This document shows positions 25,557-35,051 of a stretch of 38,771 nucleotides of DNA, in pieces. The notes beneath the pieces were generated by a model that searched no databases, was not told the DNA's origin, and saw only the letters and a program-made list of their open reading frames with translations. Each line of letters opens with the position of its first letter. Within the stretch, counting starts at the first letter, position 1. The DNA comes from Lutibacter sp. (GTDB lineage Bacteria; Bacteroidota; Bacteroidia; Flavobacteriales; Flavobacteriaceae), in NCBI GenBank assembly GCA_021647265.1, contig JAKIVA010000029.1:1-38771 (forward strand). Direction: 5' to 3'. A program made the translations under genes and the position numbers.

Positions 25557-25850
25557 ATGTCTATAGAACAACAATCAAAAGCAGGAAAACAAGGTGATGT
25601 TCGTTACCTAACTCCATTAGATATTGACACTAAACAAGTAAAAAAATACTGTCGTTTCAAAAAGAATGGTATCAAATATATCGATTATAAAGATGCTAAA
25701 TTCTTATTGTATTTAGTTAATGAACAAGGTAAAATTTTACCTCGTCGTTTAACAGGAACTTCATTAAAATATCAACGTAAAGTATCTGTAGCTATTAAAA
25801 GAGCACGTCATTTGGCTTTAATGCCTTATGTTGCAGATATGCTAAAATAA
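25557..25850 (+). CDS. rpsR: 30S ribosomal protein bS18
   Basis: A 97-residue protein; the core KKYCRFKKNGIKYIDYKD, then LTGTSLKYQRKVSVAIKRAR and HLALMPYV, is diagnostic for bS18, the partner of bS6. An N-terminal extension of about 20 residues precedes the core, as in other Bacteroidota. Only one Cys is present, so this is a zinc-free form. It lies between rpsF and rplI with gaps of 5 and 13 bp. Confidence 0.97.
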   Translation: MSIEQQSKAGKQGDVRYLTPLDIDTKQVKKYCRFKKNGIKYIDYKDAKFLLYLVNEQGKILPRRLTGTSLKYQRKVSVAIKRARHLALMPYVADMLK

Positions 25851-25863
25851 AGAGGTAGGAATT

Positions 25864-26316
25864 ATGGAAATTATATTAAAACAAGACGTTGAAAACTTAG
25901 GTTTTAAGGATGATGTTGTAACTGTAAAAAACGGTTATGGTCGTAACTATTTAATACCTCATGGTTTTGCTGTATTAGCAACAACTTCAGCGAAAAAAGT
26001 ACTTGCAGAAACATTGAAACAACGTGCTTTTAAAGAAGAAAAATTAATAAAAGACGCAACTAAAATTGCTGATGCAATTAAAGCTTTGGAAATTAAAATT
26101 ACTGCTAAAACAGGTGATGGATCCAAACTATTTGGTTCAATAAATAATAGTAATGTAGCAGAATCTTTAGCAACAGCAGGACATGAAGTTGATAAAAAAT
26201 TCATCAAAGTTGAAGGTGGAAACATTAAAAGACTTGGTAAATACAACACAACTATTAGATTACATAGAGCTGTAATTATAGAATTACCTATTGAAATTAT
26301 TGCAGAAGCAAATTAA
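25864..26316 (+). CDS. rplI: 50S ribosomal protein bL9
   Basis: A 150-residue protein with the N-terminal RNA-binding signature KNGYGRNYLIPHGFAVLAT, a long connecting helix rich in Lys, Glu and Ala (about 40-75), and the C-terminal domain with GSKLFGSINNSNVAE. It binds 23S rRNA at the base of the L1 stalk. It ends the operon and is followed by a strong terminator. Confidence 0.97.
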   Translation: MEIILKQDVENLGFKDDVVTVKNGYGRNYLIPHGFAVLATTSAKKVLAETLKQRAFKEEKLIKDATKIADAIKALEIKITAKTGDGSKLFGSINNSNVAESLATAGHEVDKKFIKVEGGNIKRLGKYNTTIRLHRAVIIELPIEIIAEAN

Positions 26317-26340
26317 TTAGGTATTTTTTTAAGATATATG

Positions 26341-26368
26341 AAGCCCACTTTAAAAGTGGGCTTTTTTT
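26341..26368 (+). terminator. Intrinsic terminator of the ribosomal-protein operon
   Basis: AAGCCCACTT and AAGTGGGCTT form a 9-10 bp stem with a short TAA-type loop, followed by seven T residues. It lies 24 bp after the rplI stop. Confidence 0.9.
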
Positions 26369-26383
26369 ATGCAACAATTATAG

Positions 26384-26414
26384 TTGTTAATTCCCAAAAG
26401 CATTCATAAATTTA
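26384..26414 (+). promoter_or_regulatory. Candidate promoter of the M3 peptidase gene
   Basis: TTG at 26384-26386, a 20-base spacer, and TAAATTTA at 26407-26414 resemble the Bacteroidota promoter with one -7 mismatch. It lies just after the terminator and 25 bp ahead of the ATG. Confidence 0.45.
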
Positions 26415-26438
26415 CCAGATACTTTTAAAATTTCAATC

Positions 26439-28550
26439 ATGAAAAAAATCATCCTATTATTAACGTTGTTGATTATCATTTTATCGTGTAATCAAAAAAA
26501 AGAAAATATTTCAATGGAAAATAACCTAAACAACAATCCATTTTTAAAAGAAAGTACCTTACCATATTCTATTCCTGATTTTACCAACATAAAAAATGAG
26601 CATTTTAAGCCTGCATATATTGAAGCCATGAGACAACAAACAGTTGCAGTAAATTCAATTATAAAAAATAAAGAGGAAGCAACTTTTCAAAATACAATTC
26701 TCGCTCTAGAGAAAAGTAAGGAAATGTTAGATAGAGTTAATAATGTGTTTAATGCTTTAACAGCTGCTAACACAAATGATTCTCTAAAAAAAGTACAATC
26801 TGAAACTGCTCCATTGTTGGCGAAACACTTTGATAAGATATACTTAAATGATACACTATTTTTAAAAGTTAAAAGTATTTATGCTAAGCGAAATAAATTA
26901 AAATTAGATTTAGAATCTTTAAAATTAGTAGATTATTACTATAAAAAATTTACAATTGCTGGAGCTAATTTAACAGAAGACAATAAAATTAAACTTAGAG
27001 ATATTAATGAGCAATTAGCCTCACTTAGCACAAAGTTTAACCAAACATTGTTAGAAGCAAATAAAGCCGCAACTATTGAAATCCATGATGTGCGTAAATT
27101 AGACGGATTTTCAGAAAATCAAATTGCCAATATTAAAGACAATACTAAAGAAAATACGTGGTTGTTAACCATTACAAACACAACACAGCAATCTCAATTA
27201 CAGCATTTAAAAAATAGGGCTGTTAGAAAACAATTGTTTGAGGCTGGATGGAATAGAACCAATGGAGGAAAACACAGCACAAAAGAATTAGTAAAAAAAA
27301 TGGTTGAATTACGCGCTCAAAAGGCAAAATTGTTAGGTTTTGATAATTTTGCTTCTTGGAGATTGCAAAATACAATGGCAAAAAAACCTCAAGCAGTATT
27401 AGATTTATTTGCAAAATTGGTTCCTGCGGCAACTTTAAAAGCTAGAAAAGAAGCTGCTGTAATTCAAAAAATGATAGAAAAACAAGGAGAAACGTTTAAA
27501 TTGGAGCCTTGGGATTGGAATTTTTATGCTGAGAAGGTAAGAAAAGAAAAATATGATTTAGATGAGAATGAAATCAAGCCATATTTTGAATTACATACTG
27601 TTTTAGAAAAAGGAGTTTTTTATGCAGCTGAAAAATTATATGGAATCACTTTCAAAAAGCGTACTGATATTCCTACATATCAAAAAGATGTTATAACCTA
27701 CGAATTGTTTAATGAAGATGGTACTGCACTAGGATTATTTTATGCTGATTATTACGCTAGACCTTCTAAAAGTGGTGGAGCTTGGATGGATAATTTTGTT
27801 ACTCAATCTACATTGTACAACAAAAAACCTGTTATTTATAATGTAATGAACATTGCTAAACCTGCTGAAGGAGAACCAACGTTACTCAATTTTGATGAAG
27901 TTGAAACCATGTTTCATGAATTTGGTCATGCTTTGCATGGTTTTTTTGCAAATCAACATTATCCTAGCTTATCAGGGACATCTGTGGCTAGAGATTTTGT
28001 AGAGTTTCCTTCTCAATTTAATGAACATTGGGCATTATACCCTGAAATTTTAAAAAATTATGCGTTGAATTATAAAAATGGAAATAAAATACCTCTTGAA
28101 TTAATTGCCAAAATAAAAAATGCCAGTACCTTTAATCAAGGTTATAGTATAACAGAAGTATTAGCCGCTTCTAACTTAGATATGCTTTGGCATACAATTT
28201 CTACAGATACAAAAATTACCGACGTCAATAAATTTGAAAATGATGCTTTAGAGTCAGTTCATTTATTACTAAAAGAAGTACCAACAAGATATCGTTCCAC
28301 CTATTTTGCTCATATTTTTAGTGGGGGCTACGCTGCTGGGTATTATTCTTATTTATGGACAGAAGTATTAAGTCATGATGCTTATGATTACTTTACCGAA
28401 CATGGAGGGTTAACTAGAGAAAATGGACAACGATTTAGAGATATGATTCTTTCTAAAGGCAACACATTGGAATTAGAAAAAATGTATAAAGAGTTTAGAG
28501 GGTCATCACCTAAAATTGAACCAATGATTAAAGCTAGAGGCTTAAATTAG
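26439..28550 (+). CDS. dcp: M3-family peptidyl-dipeptidase Dcp-like lipoprotein
   Basis: A 703-residue zinc metallopeptidase. The signal peptide ends at a lipobox, LLIIILSC (Cys17), so the enzyme should be membrane-anchored outside the cytoplasm. The zinc motif H-E-x-x-H is seen in MFHEFGHALHGFFA near residue 490, followed by a conserved Glu in VEFPSQFNEHW and the HIFSGGYAAGYYSYLWTEVL region, as in Dcp/oligopeptidase A. It removes dipeptides from peptide C-termini and probably completes protein digestion. The next gene is a TonB-dependent receptor, separated by a probable terminator. Confidence 0.93.
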   Translation: MKKIILLLTLLIIILSCNQKKENISMENNLNNNPFLKESTLPYSIPDFTNIKNEHFKPAYIEAMRQQTVAVNSIIKNKEEATFQNTILALEKSKEMLDRVNNVFNALTAANTNDSLKKVQSETAPLLAKHFDKIYLNDTLFLKVKSIYAKRNKLKLDLESLKLVDYYYKKFTIAGANLTEDNKIKLRDINEQLASLSTKFNQTLLEANKAATIEIHDVRKLDGFSENQIANIKDNTKENTWLLTITNTTQQSQLQHLKNRAVRKQLFEAGWNRTNGGKHSTKELVKKMVELRAQKAKLLGFDNFASWRLQNTMAKKPQAVLDLFAKLVPAATLKARKEAAVIQKMIEKQGETFKLEPWDWNFYAEKVRKEKYDLDENEIKPYFELHTVLEKGVFYAAEKLYGITFKKRTDIPTYQKDVITYELFNEDGTALGLFYADYYARPSKSGGAWMDNFVTQSTLYNKKPVIYNVMNIAKPAEGEPTLLNFDEVETMFHEFGHALHGFFANQHYPSLSGTSVARDFVEFPSQFNEHWALYPEILKNYALNYKNGNKIPLELIAKIKNASTFNQGYSITEVLAASNLDMLWHTISTDTKITDVNKFENDALESVHLLLKEVPTRYRSTYFAHIFSGGYAAGYYSYLWTEVLSHDAYDYFTEHGGLTRENGQRFRDMILSKGNTLELEKMYKEFRGSSPKIEPMIKARGLN

Positions 28551-28615
28551 AGTATAATTTTAAACAAAAAAATATTTTTTAAAGTAATTAACATTGTTTG
28601 GTTAATAAACTAACA

Positions 28616-28643
28616 AAAGCTCAGAGGTTGAGTGCGCTTTTTT
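28616..28643 (+). terminator. Probable terminator after the M3 peptidase gene
   Basis: AAAGC at 28616-28620 pairs with GCTTT at 28636-28640, with inner TCA/TGA pairing and a bulge, followed by six T residues. The stem is imperfect, so this is moderate. Confidence 0.5.
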
Positions 28644-28646
28644 ATT

Positions 28647-28654
28647 TATATTTG
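28647..28654 (+). promoter_or_regulatory. Candidate -7 element of the TonB receptor gene
   Basis: TATATTTG is a perfect TAnnTTTG match 40 bp ahead of the ATG; a TTG at 28628-28630 gives only a 16-base spacer. It overlaps the tail of the preceding terminator. Confidence 0.42.
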
Positions 28655-28693
28655 AAGACACAATTAATTATTCTCAACTAAACATTAATTCAT

Positions 28694-31600
28694 ATGAAAA
28701 AACAATTATTATTTTCTTTGCTAATTACTGTATTTTCAGTTGTTACAAGTTTTTCACAGGTTACAACTTCTAAAATTCAAGGAGTGGTAACCGATAATAC
28801 TTCAACTGGACTGTACGGTGCAAACGTTATTGCTAAGCATATACCCACGGGGACAGTTGCTGGTACAATGACACTTGAAAGTGGAAGATATTCACTGCCA
28901 AATTTACGCGTTGGAGGTCCTTACACTATTACAATTAGTTATATAGGCTTCAAAACCATTGAATATACAGATATATATCTAGATTTAGGAACAGCGTTTG
29001 ATTTAGACGTACAAATGGTTCCCGAAAGTGAACTATTACAAGAAGTTGTAATTACCGGAGGAAGAAGTTCAACATTTAACAATAGTAGAACTGGAGCTGA
29101 GACCAGTATAGGACGGAAGGAACTTACAAAATTACCTACAATTTCTAGATCTGCATCCGATTTTACACGTTTAGATCCTTCTGCTTCAAATGGTTCTTTT
29201 GGAGGAAGAAATGACCAATTTAATAACTTTACGTTAGATGGCTCAATTTTTAACAATCCATTTGGATTAGATGCTGCCACTCCAGGAGGTCAAACTGGTG
29301 CTCAACCTGTATCGTTAGATGCAATTGAACAAATTTCTGTTTCAACTGCACCTTATGATGTTACACTATCGGGTTTTACAGGAGCTTCAGTTAATGCTGT
29401 AACTAAAAGTGGTACAAATACCGTATCAGGAACGGTATATGGTTTTTTTAGAAACCAAGACTTAACAGGAAGTAAAATTAAAGGAGAAAGCATATTTGTT
29501 CCTAAATTAGAGCAATCACAATATGGTTTTAGTGTAGGTGCTCCATTAATTAAAGATAAATTATTCGTTTTTGTAAACTTTGAAAAGGATGAAAGAACAG
29601 ATTTAGGGCAATCTTGGTTACCAAACACAGGTTCAGGTGCAATTAATGAATCAAGAGTGTTAGAATCAGATTTACAAGAAGTTCAAGCTGCTTTAGCTGG
29701 AATAGGGTATGATACAGGTGCTTATGAAGGGTTTACACATGATTCTAATAGTACAAAAGGTCTTTTAAAACTTGATTGGAATATTAATGACAATAATCGT
29801 TTAGCCTTTATTTATAACTTCTTAAATGCTTCAAGAGATTTAACAGCACATCCTACAGCATTAGGTTTTAGAGGACCTAGCTCACAAATCTTACAATTTG
29901 AAAACTCAGGTTATCAAATTAATAACAATATACAATCATTTTTAGTAGAATTAAATTCTACATTAGCAGATAATGTAACTAACAAATTCCAAGTTGGATA
30001 TACACATTTTGATGATTTTAGAGTCCCAAAATCTACACCAATGCCTGCTTTTAGAATACAAGATGGAAGTGGAGGTAATTACATTGTTGCTGGTCATGAA
30101 CCATTTTCTATTAATAATAAATTAGATCAAAAAGTATTTCAATTAACAAATAACTTAAATATAAGCAAAGGTGATCATAATTATACAATAGGTTTTTCAT
30201 ATGAAAAATTTGAATTCGATAACTCATTTAATTTAGGTACTTATGGCTTCGGAGATTCTAGAGGTTATGTAGGTGCGTTTTTTGGAGATTTTGCCGATAT
30301 GGATGCCTTTAGAGCTGGAATTGCAAATGGGTTGTTAGCTGATGCTATGGCAAATGCACAAAATGTTTTTGATACTAATAACGCAAATAACTCATGGGCT
30401 TTAGCTGAAACAAATGTTGGTCAAATGGCTTTTTATATGCAAGATGAATGGAATATTAGTGATGATTTCAGATTATCTTACGGTATTCGTTTTGATAAAC
30501 CATTATTTTTTGATTCAAGCAGAAAAGCACAAGATGTTATTGATGATGGAAGTGCTTATTTCCCATTTCTTGAATACACAGACCCAGCTACAGGAGACCC
30601 AGCTTTCTTTGATTCAACAAAAATGCCTAATAATCAGTTCCTAATTTCACCAAGAGTTGGTTTTAACTGGGATGTAAAAGGAGATAAAACTGTTCAATTA
30701 AGAGGTGGATCTGGTTTATTTACAGGTCGTTTTCCTTTCGTATGGTTAGGAAACCAAATTGGAAACCCTAATTTCTATTTCTATCAAGTTGTTGATCCAG
30801 ATTTTAAATTTCCACAGGTTTGGAGAAATAGTTTAGGATTAGATTATAAATTTGAAAGTGGATTGGTAATTTCAACAGATTTATCATACACCAAAGATAT
30901 CAATGGAGCGCACGTACAAAACTGGGGACTTAAAACACCTTCAGGAACTTTAGGCGGTGTTGATAATAGACCCGTTTATGTAGATGCTACAGACAAAACA
31001 TTATTACCTTGGGGAGCACCAACAAATGCATACGTATTTACAAACTCTGATAAAGGAAGAATTTTTAATGCAACTTTTAAAGCTCAACAAACTTTTGAGA
31101 ATGGATTATATCTAATGGCAGCATATAGTTATTTGAATTCTAAAGATGTAAACTCTATTGAAGCCGAAATAACGGGAGATGCATTTGCATTTAACCCTGC
31201 TTTAGGAAATGTGAATGATGCTACTTTAGCATTTTCTAAATATGGGGATACACATAGATTTATTATGGTAACATCTAAAACTTGGCAATATGGTGCTAAT
31301 GATAAATGGGGAACTACAATTTCTTCATTCTATGAACTAGCCAAAGGAGGTCGATTTTCTTATACGTATAGTGGTGATATAAACAATGATGGATCTAACT
31401 TAAATGATTTAATATATATCCCAACGTCAGCGGAAATTAATCAAATGCAATTTTCAGGTGCTGGACAAGCAGCTGCTTTCGATCAATTTATTCAACAAGA
31501 TGATTATTTAAGTGGTAGAAGAGGAAGTTATGCTGAGCGTTATGGAGCTTTAACACCTTGGAGAGGAAAATTAGACATGAAATTTATTCAAGAACTTAAA

Positions 31601-31837
31601 GTAGGAGATACCAATGCAATACAATTTAGTATTGATATCTTAAATGTTGGAAATTTATTAAATTCAAATTGGGGATTGGTGCAACAACCAAATGCTGTTC
31701 AACCAATTGGTGTAACTGTTGATAGTTCAGGAACGCCTACATATTCATTTAATCCTGATTTACAAGATACTTTTGTATATAATGCTACTTTATTATCTAG
31801 ATGGCAAATGCAATTTGGATTGCGTTATATTTTCTAA
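28694..31837 (+). CDS. TonB-dependent receptor, Oar-like, with carboxypeptidase-regulatory domain
   Basis: A 1047-residue outer-membrane protein. Signal peptide 1-21, a carboxypeptidase-regulatory beta-sandwich (about 25-110, IQGVVTDNTSTGLYGANVIA), then a plug domain with LPTISRSASDFTRLDPSAS and FNNFTLDGSIFNNPFGL, and a long 22-strand-type barrel ending in LRYIF with C-terminal Phe. The plug and the phrase SLDAIEQISVSTAPYDV are typical of the Oar (OmpA-related) branch, which in myxobacteria and flavobacteria transports or exports protein-size ligands rather than siderophores. No SusD partner follows, so it is not a glycan-uptake pair. The substrate is unknown. Confidence 0.92.
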   Translation: MKKQLLFSLLITVFSVVTSFSQVTTSKIQGVVTDNTSTGLYGANVIAKHIPTGTVAGTMTLESGRYSLPNLRVGGPYTITISYIGFKTIEYTDIYLDLGTAFDLDVQMVPESELLQEVVITGGRSSTFNNSRTGAETSIGRKELTKLPTISRSASDFTRLDPSASNGSFGGRNDQFNNFTLDGSIFNNPFGLDAATPGGQTGAQPVSLDAIEQISVSTAPYDVTLSGFTGASVNAVTKSGTNTVSGTVYGFFRNQDLTGSKIKGESIFVPKLEQSQYGFSVGAPLIKDKLFVFVNFEKDERTDLGQSWLPNTGSGAINESRVLESDLQEVQAALAGIGYDTGAYEGFTHDSNSTKGLLKLDWNINDNNRLAFIYNFLNASRDLTAHPTALGFRGPSSQILQFENSGYQINNNIQSFLVELNSTLADNVTNKFQVGYTHFDDFRVPKSTPMPAFRIQDGSGGNYIVAGHEPFSINNKLDQKVFQLTNNLNISKGDHNYTIGFSYEKFEFDNSFNLGTYGFGDSRGYVGAFFGDFADMDAFRAGIANGLLADAMANAQNVFDTNNANNSWALAETNVGQMAFYMQDEWNISDDFRLSYGIRFDKPLFFDSSRKAQDVIDDGSAYFPFLEYTDPATGDPAFFDSTKMPNNQFLISPRVGFNWDVKGDKTVQLRGGSGLFTGRFPFVWLGNQIGNPNFYFYQVVDPDFKFPQVWRNSLGLDYKFESGLVISTDLSYTKDINGAHVQNWGLKTPSGTLGGVDNRPVYVDATDKTLLPWGAPTNAYVFTNSDKGRIFNATFKAQQTFENGLYLMAAYSYLNSKDVNSIEAEITGDAFAFNPALGNVNDATLAFSKYGDTHRFIMVTSKTWQYGANDKWGTTISSFYELAKGGRFSYTYSGDINNDGSNLNDLIYIPTSAEINQMQFSGAGQAAAFDQFIQQDDYLSGRRGSYAERYGALTPWRGKLDMKFIQELKVGDTNAIQFSIDILNVGNLLNSNWGLVQQPNAVQPIGVTVDSSGTPTYSFNPDLQDTFVYNATLLSRWQMQFGLRYIF

Positions 31838-31858
31838 ATTTTAAAATTATTATATTTG

Positions 31859-31887
31859 AACCGCCCAAAATTGGGCGGTTTTTTTTA
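31859..31887 (+). terminator. Strong intrinsic terminator after the TonB receptor gene
   Basis: AACCGCCCAA and TTGGGCGGTT form a perfect 10-bp inverted repeat around two A residues, followed by nine T residues. It lies 21 bp after the receptor stop and 11 bp before the next gene. Confidence 0.9.
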
Positions 31888-31898
31888 TTTTCTGATTT

Positions 31899-32378
31899 AT
31901 GAAATACAGACAATTAACAAAAGAGCAATTTTTAGAATTACACAACGAATTTTCTAAATTTTTAGCTACTCAGCAAATTGATATTAAGGAATGGGATACC
32001 ATTAAAAAAGAAAAACCTTTAATGGCTGAAGAGGAATTGAATATATTTAGTGACTTGGTTTGGGAAGATGTGTTAACAAAAACAAACTACTTAGAACATA
32101 TCTCTGACAATGGTATTAATTTATTTAAATGTAATTCTAAAGAAATGATACGAATTTACATTAAACTTAAAAATAAAGATAAAAGTTTTTTAAAGTCAAC
32201 AGATTTTAAATGGTTTTTACAAAACCCCCTAGATGATAATATTGAATATTTTAAAGCTGTAAAAAAATACTCAAAAGAAAGAAACCTAGAACTTTTTGAT
32301 TTGATTGAAAAAGGAAGTCAAATTTCAAATGGTAAGCTGTTTTCTACTGTAAGCCAATTAATTCATTTACCACTTTAA
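31899..32378 (+). CDS. Small conserved flavobacterial protein (DUF6495-like)
   Basis: A 159-residue soluble, helical, acidic-basic protein starting MKYRQLTKEQFLELHNEF. It resembles a small family confined to Flavobacteriia that I recall as DUF6495; its function is unknown. Landmarks are the WDTIKKEKP and EEELNIFSDLVWEDVL segments and a late Lys-rich helix. There is no signal peptide or membrane helix. Its last 35 bases overlap the end of the sirtuin gene on the other strand, so the two messages are complementary at their 3' ends. Confidence 0.7.
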   Translation: MKYRQLTKEQFLELHNEFSKFLATQQIDIKEWDTIKKEKPLMAEEELNIFSDLVWEDVLTKTNYLEHISDNGINLFKCNSKEMIRIYIKLKNKDKSFLKSTDFKWFLQNPLDDNIEYFKAVKKYSKERNLELFDLIEKGSQISNGKLFSTVSQLIHLPL

Positions 32379-33033
32379 CAACGCCAATAGAGGCCTTTTC
32401 TGTAACTATTTCTAAATTCGAAAAACTCTTACTATTAATTGTAGGTTTTGGATCAATAAAATATATAGGAATAGTAGCCTTTGCAAAATTAATTAAATTA
32501 GCCGCAGGATATACCTGCATAGATGTTCCAATTATTATTAAAATATCTGCTTCTGCCGTTTTATCTACAGCTTCGTCAAGCATTGGAACCATTTCGCCAA
32601 ACCAAACAATATGTGGCCTCAGTTGTTTTCCTTCTTCGCATACATCACCAATTTTTAGTTCTTTTTTCCACTCATAAATTAAACTTTCATTTTTAGTACT
32701 TCGTACTTTCAATAACTCCCCATGCAAGTGCAAAACAGTTGAACTTCCAGCACGTTCATGTAAATCATCAACATTTTGAGTTATAATTGTAACATTGTAT
32801 TTCTTTTCGAGTAATACTAATGCTTTATGTCCTTGGTTTGGTTTAACGTTAAGTAACTGAGCTCTACGCTTATTGTAAAAATCTAATACTAATTTCTTGT
32901 TTCTTTTCCATCCTATTGGAGAAGCCACTTCCATAATATCATGGCCTTCCCAAAGTCCGTTAGCATCCCTAAAAGTTTGAATACCACTTTCAGCACTAAT
33001 ACCAGCACCTGTAAGAACTACAATTTTTTTCAT
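32344..33033 (-). CDS. cobB: Sir2-family NAD-dependent protein deacylase
   Basis: A 229-residue sirtuin with the NAD-binding GAGISAESGIQTFR, the TQNVDDLHERAG motif and the catalytic His in HLHG. Y53 and R56 (FYNKRR) match the Tyr-x-x-Arg pair of class III sirtuins (SIRT5, E. coli CobB) that binds acidic acyl groups, so desuccinylase or demalonylase activity is likely. The zinc-binding cysteines are almost entirely lost; only C132 remains. It removes acyl groups from lysines of metabolic enzymes at the expense of NAD. Converges on the upstream small gene with a 35-bp overlap. Confidence 0.9.
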   Translation of the reverse strand: MKKIVVLTGAGISAESGIQTFRDANGLWEGHDIMEVASPIGWKRNKKLVLDFYNKRRAQLLNVKPNQGHKALVLLEKKYNVTIITQNVDDLHERAGSSTVLHLHGELLKVRSTKNESLIYEWKKELKIGDVCEEGKQLRPHIVWFGEMVPMLDEAVDKTAEADILIIIGTSMQVYPAANLINFAKATIPIYFIDPKPTINSKSFSNLEIVTEKASIGVVKVVNELIGLQ

Positions 33034-33078
33034 ATTAATAATTTATTCAAAAGTAAAATTTATATTAAAGTTTTTAGG

Positions 33079-33086
33079 TATTTTTG
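33079..33086 (+). promoter_or_regulatory. Candidate -7 element for the NRAMP-pxpABC operon
   Basis: TATTTTTG fits TAnnTTTG, 33 bp ahead of the ATG. No upstream TTG at the right distance is seen. Confidence 0.3.
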
Positions 33087-33118
33087 AGATTAAAGTTCTC
33101 ATTAATATATTTTATAAA

Positions 33119-34321
33119 ATGATAAATTGGTTTAAAAATACTGGTCCAGGTGTATTAGTTGCTGCTGCCTTTATTGGCCCAGGTACGGTAACTTTATGTA
33201 CACTTGCCGGTGTTAAGTATGGATATTCATTGCTTTGGGCAATGACCTTGTCTATTGTAGCAACTGTAATCTTGCAAGAGATGTCTGCTAGGATTGGTAT
33301 TATTACCCAAAAAGGATTAGCACAGGTTATAAAAGAGCAAATTAAATCTCCAATACTCAATAAATTAACTATTATTTTAATTTTATCGGCTATTGTGGTA
33401 GGAAATGCCGCTTATGAAGCTGGAAATATAAGCGGTGCATCTTTAGGTCTCTCGGCTATATTTGGGAATAGTTTATATTATTTATATCCAATAATTATTG
33501 GGGTTATTGCTTTTGGATTATTATTTATTGGAAATTATAAGGTATTAGAGCGTAGTTTGGTTTTTTTAGTGTTAATTATGAGCATTTCATTTCTATTAAC
33601 TGCAATTATTACTAAGCCAAATATAGGTTTAATGTTGAAAGGAATGTTTATTCCTTCTTTCCCTAATGGAAGTGTACTAACCATTATAGGTTTAATAGGA
33701 ACTACTGTTGTTCCGTATAATTTATTTTTACACGCTTCATTGGTAAAAGAAAAATGGAAACATAAAAACGATTTAAAGTTTGCAAGAAAAGATACTTTTA
33801 TTGCAATTATTTTAGGTGGATTTGTATCTATGTCAATTATTATTGCTGCTTCAGCCATAAATGGTGTGGAAATAAAAAACGGAATAGATTTAGCAAAAGG
33901 TTTAGAACCTTTATATGGAAATTTCGCAAAATATTTTTTAGGTATTGGTTTGTTTGCTGCGGGTATTACATCAGCGATTACAGCACCATTGGCAGCGGCT
34001 TATGTGGCTAGAAGCTGTTTTGGATGGGATGTAGGCTTGAAAAATATAAAATTTAGAATGGTATGGTTTTTAATTTTAGTTTTGGGAGTTGTATTTTCAT
34101 CTTTTAAAATTAATCCTATTGAAATTATAAAATTTGCACAAGTAGCTAATGGTATTTTATTACCAATAATTGCCTTATTTTTATTATGGATAGTTAACAA
34201 AACAACTGTTTTAGGAACTTATAAAAATGGCATTTTACAAAATATTATTTCAGGAGTAATAATTCTAGTTACCTTAGTTTTAGGATTTAAAAGTATTTTA
34301 AAAGTTTTTGAATTACTATAA
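33119..34321 (+). CDS. NRAMP-fold transporter lacking metal-site residues, linked to 5-oxoprolinase
   Basis: A 400-residue protein with about eleven membrane helices of the APC/NRAMP fold (GPGVLVAAAFIGPGT..., GYSLLWAMTL, QEMSARIGI). In true NRAMP metal carriers helix 1 carries D-P-G-N and helix 6 M-P-H; here they read G-P-G-T (20-23) and V-P-Y-N (197-200), so the Asp, Asn and Met metal ligands are missing. It leads an operon: pxpA starts 1 bp after its stop. B. subtilis ycsG, an NRAMP relative, also sits with the pxp homologues ycsF-kipI-kipA. I infer it imports 5-oxoproline or a related organic acid, not manganese; this is untested. Confidence 0.8.
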   Translation: MINWFKNTGPGVLVAAAFIGPGTVTLCTLAGVKYGYSLLWAMTLSIVATVILQEMSARIGIITQKGLAQVIKEQIKSPILNKLTIILILSAIVVGNAAYEAGNISGASLGLSAIFGNSLYYLYPIIIGVIAFGLLFIGNYKVLERSLVFLVLIMSISFLLTAIITKPNIGLMLKGMFIPSFPNGSVLTIIGLIGTTVVPYNLFLHASLVKEKWKHKNDLKFARKDTFIAIILGGFVSMSIIIAASAINGVEIKNGIDLAKGLEPLYGNFAKYFLGIGLFAAGITSAITAPLAAAYVARSCFGWDVGLKNIKFRMVWFLILVLGVVFSSFKINPIEIIKFAQVANGILLPIIALFLLWIVNKTTVLGTYKNGILQNIISGVIILVTLVLGFKSILKVFELL

Positions 34322-34322
34322 T

Positions 34323-35051
34323 ATGAAACAATTTGAGATTAATTGTGATGTGGGTGAAGGTATTCATAATGAAGATTTATTGATGCCTTACATCCAATCG
34401 TGTAATATAGCCTGTAAAGGTCATGCAGGAAATGATAAAACAATGAGCTTGGTTGTAGAATTAGCAACAAAATACAATGTTAAAATAGGAGCTCACCCTT
34501 CTTATCCAGATAAAGTAAATTTTGGTAGAGAGACACTGATTATTGAAAAAAATAAATTAAAGAACTCTATTCAAAATCAGATAAATTCTCTATTAAAAAT
34601 TACCGAAGTGAAAGGGGCAACCCTACATCATATAAAGCCACACGGAGCATTGTATAATGATATTGCCAAAAACAATGAATTAGCATTACAATTTTTAGAA
34701 AGCATTTTACCATATAAAAAAACTGTGAAATTGTACGTTCCTTACAACTCTGTAATTGCAAAAAAAGCCAAAGAAAAAGGATTTACAATCATTTATGAAG
34801 CTTTTGCCGATAGAAATTACAATGATGATTTAAGTTTGGTTTCAAGAAAAAATAAAGAAGCATTAATTACAAATAAACAACTTATTTTTAAACATGTATT
34901 AGAAATATTGACTGAAGGGAAAGTAACTACAATTTCAGGAAATAAAATAACTATAAAAGCAAGCACTTTTTGTGTACATTCTGATACTAAAAATGCTGTT
35001 GAAATTGTAAAATATTTAGCTCTAAAAAAAGCAGGTAAAAGTTTGTTGTGA
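34323..35051 (+). CDS. pxpA: 5-oxoprolinase subunit A (LamB/YcsF family)
   Basis: About 242 residues from the ATG at 34323; the frame extends to a TTG at 34308, but the ATG fits 1 bp after the transporter stop. Landmarks are INCDVGEG, NIACKGHAGNDKTM (the usual CGFHAGD reads CKGHAGN), VKIGAHPSYPD, IKPHGALYN and EAFADRNYNDD. With PxpB and PxpC it hydrolyses 5-oxoproline (pyroglutamate), a spontaneous damage product of glutamine, to glutamate using ATP. The stop overlaps the pxpB start (GTGA), so the three subunits are coupled. Confidence 0.92.
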   Translation: MKQFEINCDVGEGIHNEDLLMPYIQSCNIACKGHAGNDKTMSLVVELATKYNVKIGAHPSYPDKVNFGRETLIIEKNKLKNSIQNQINSLLKITEVKGATLHHIKPHGALYNDIAKNNELALQFLESILPYKKTVKLYVPYNSVIAKKAKEKGFTIIYEAFADRNYNDDLSLVSRKNKEALITNKQLIFKHVLEILTEGKVTTISGNKITIKASTFCVHSDTKNAVEIVKYLALKKAGKSLL

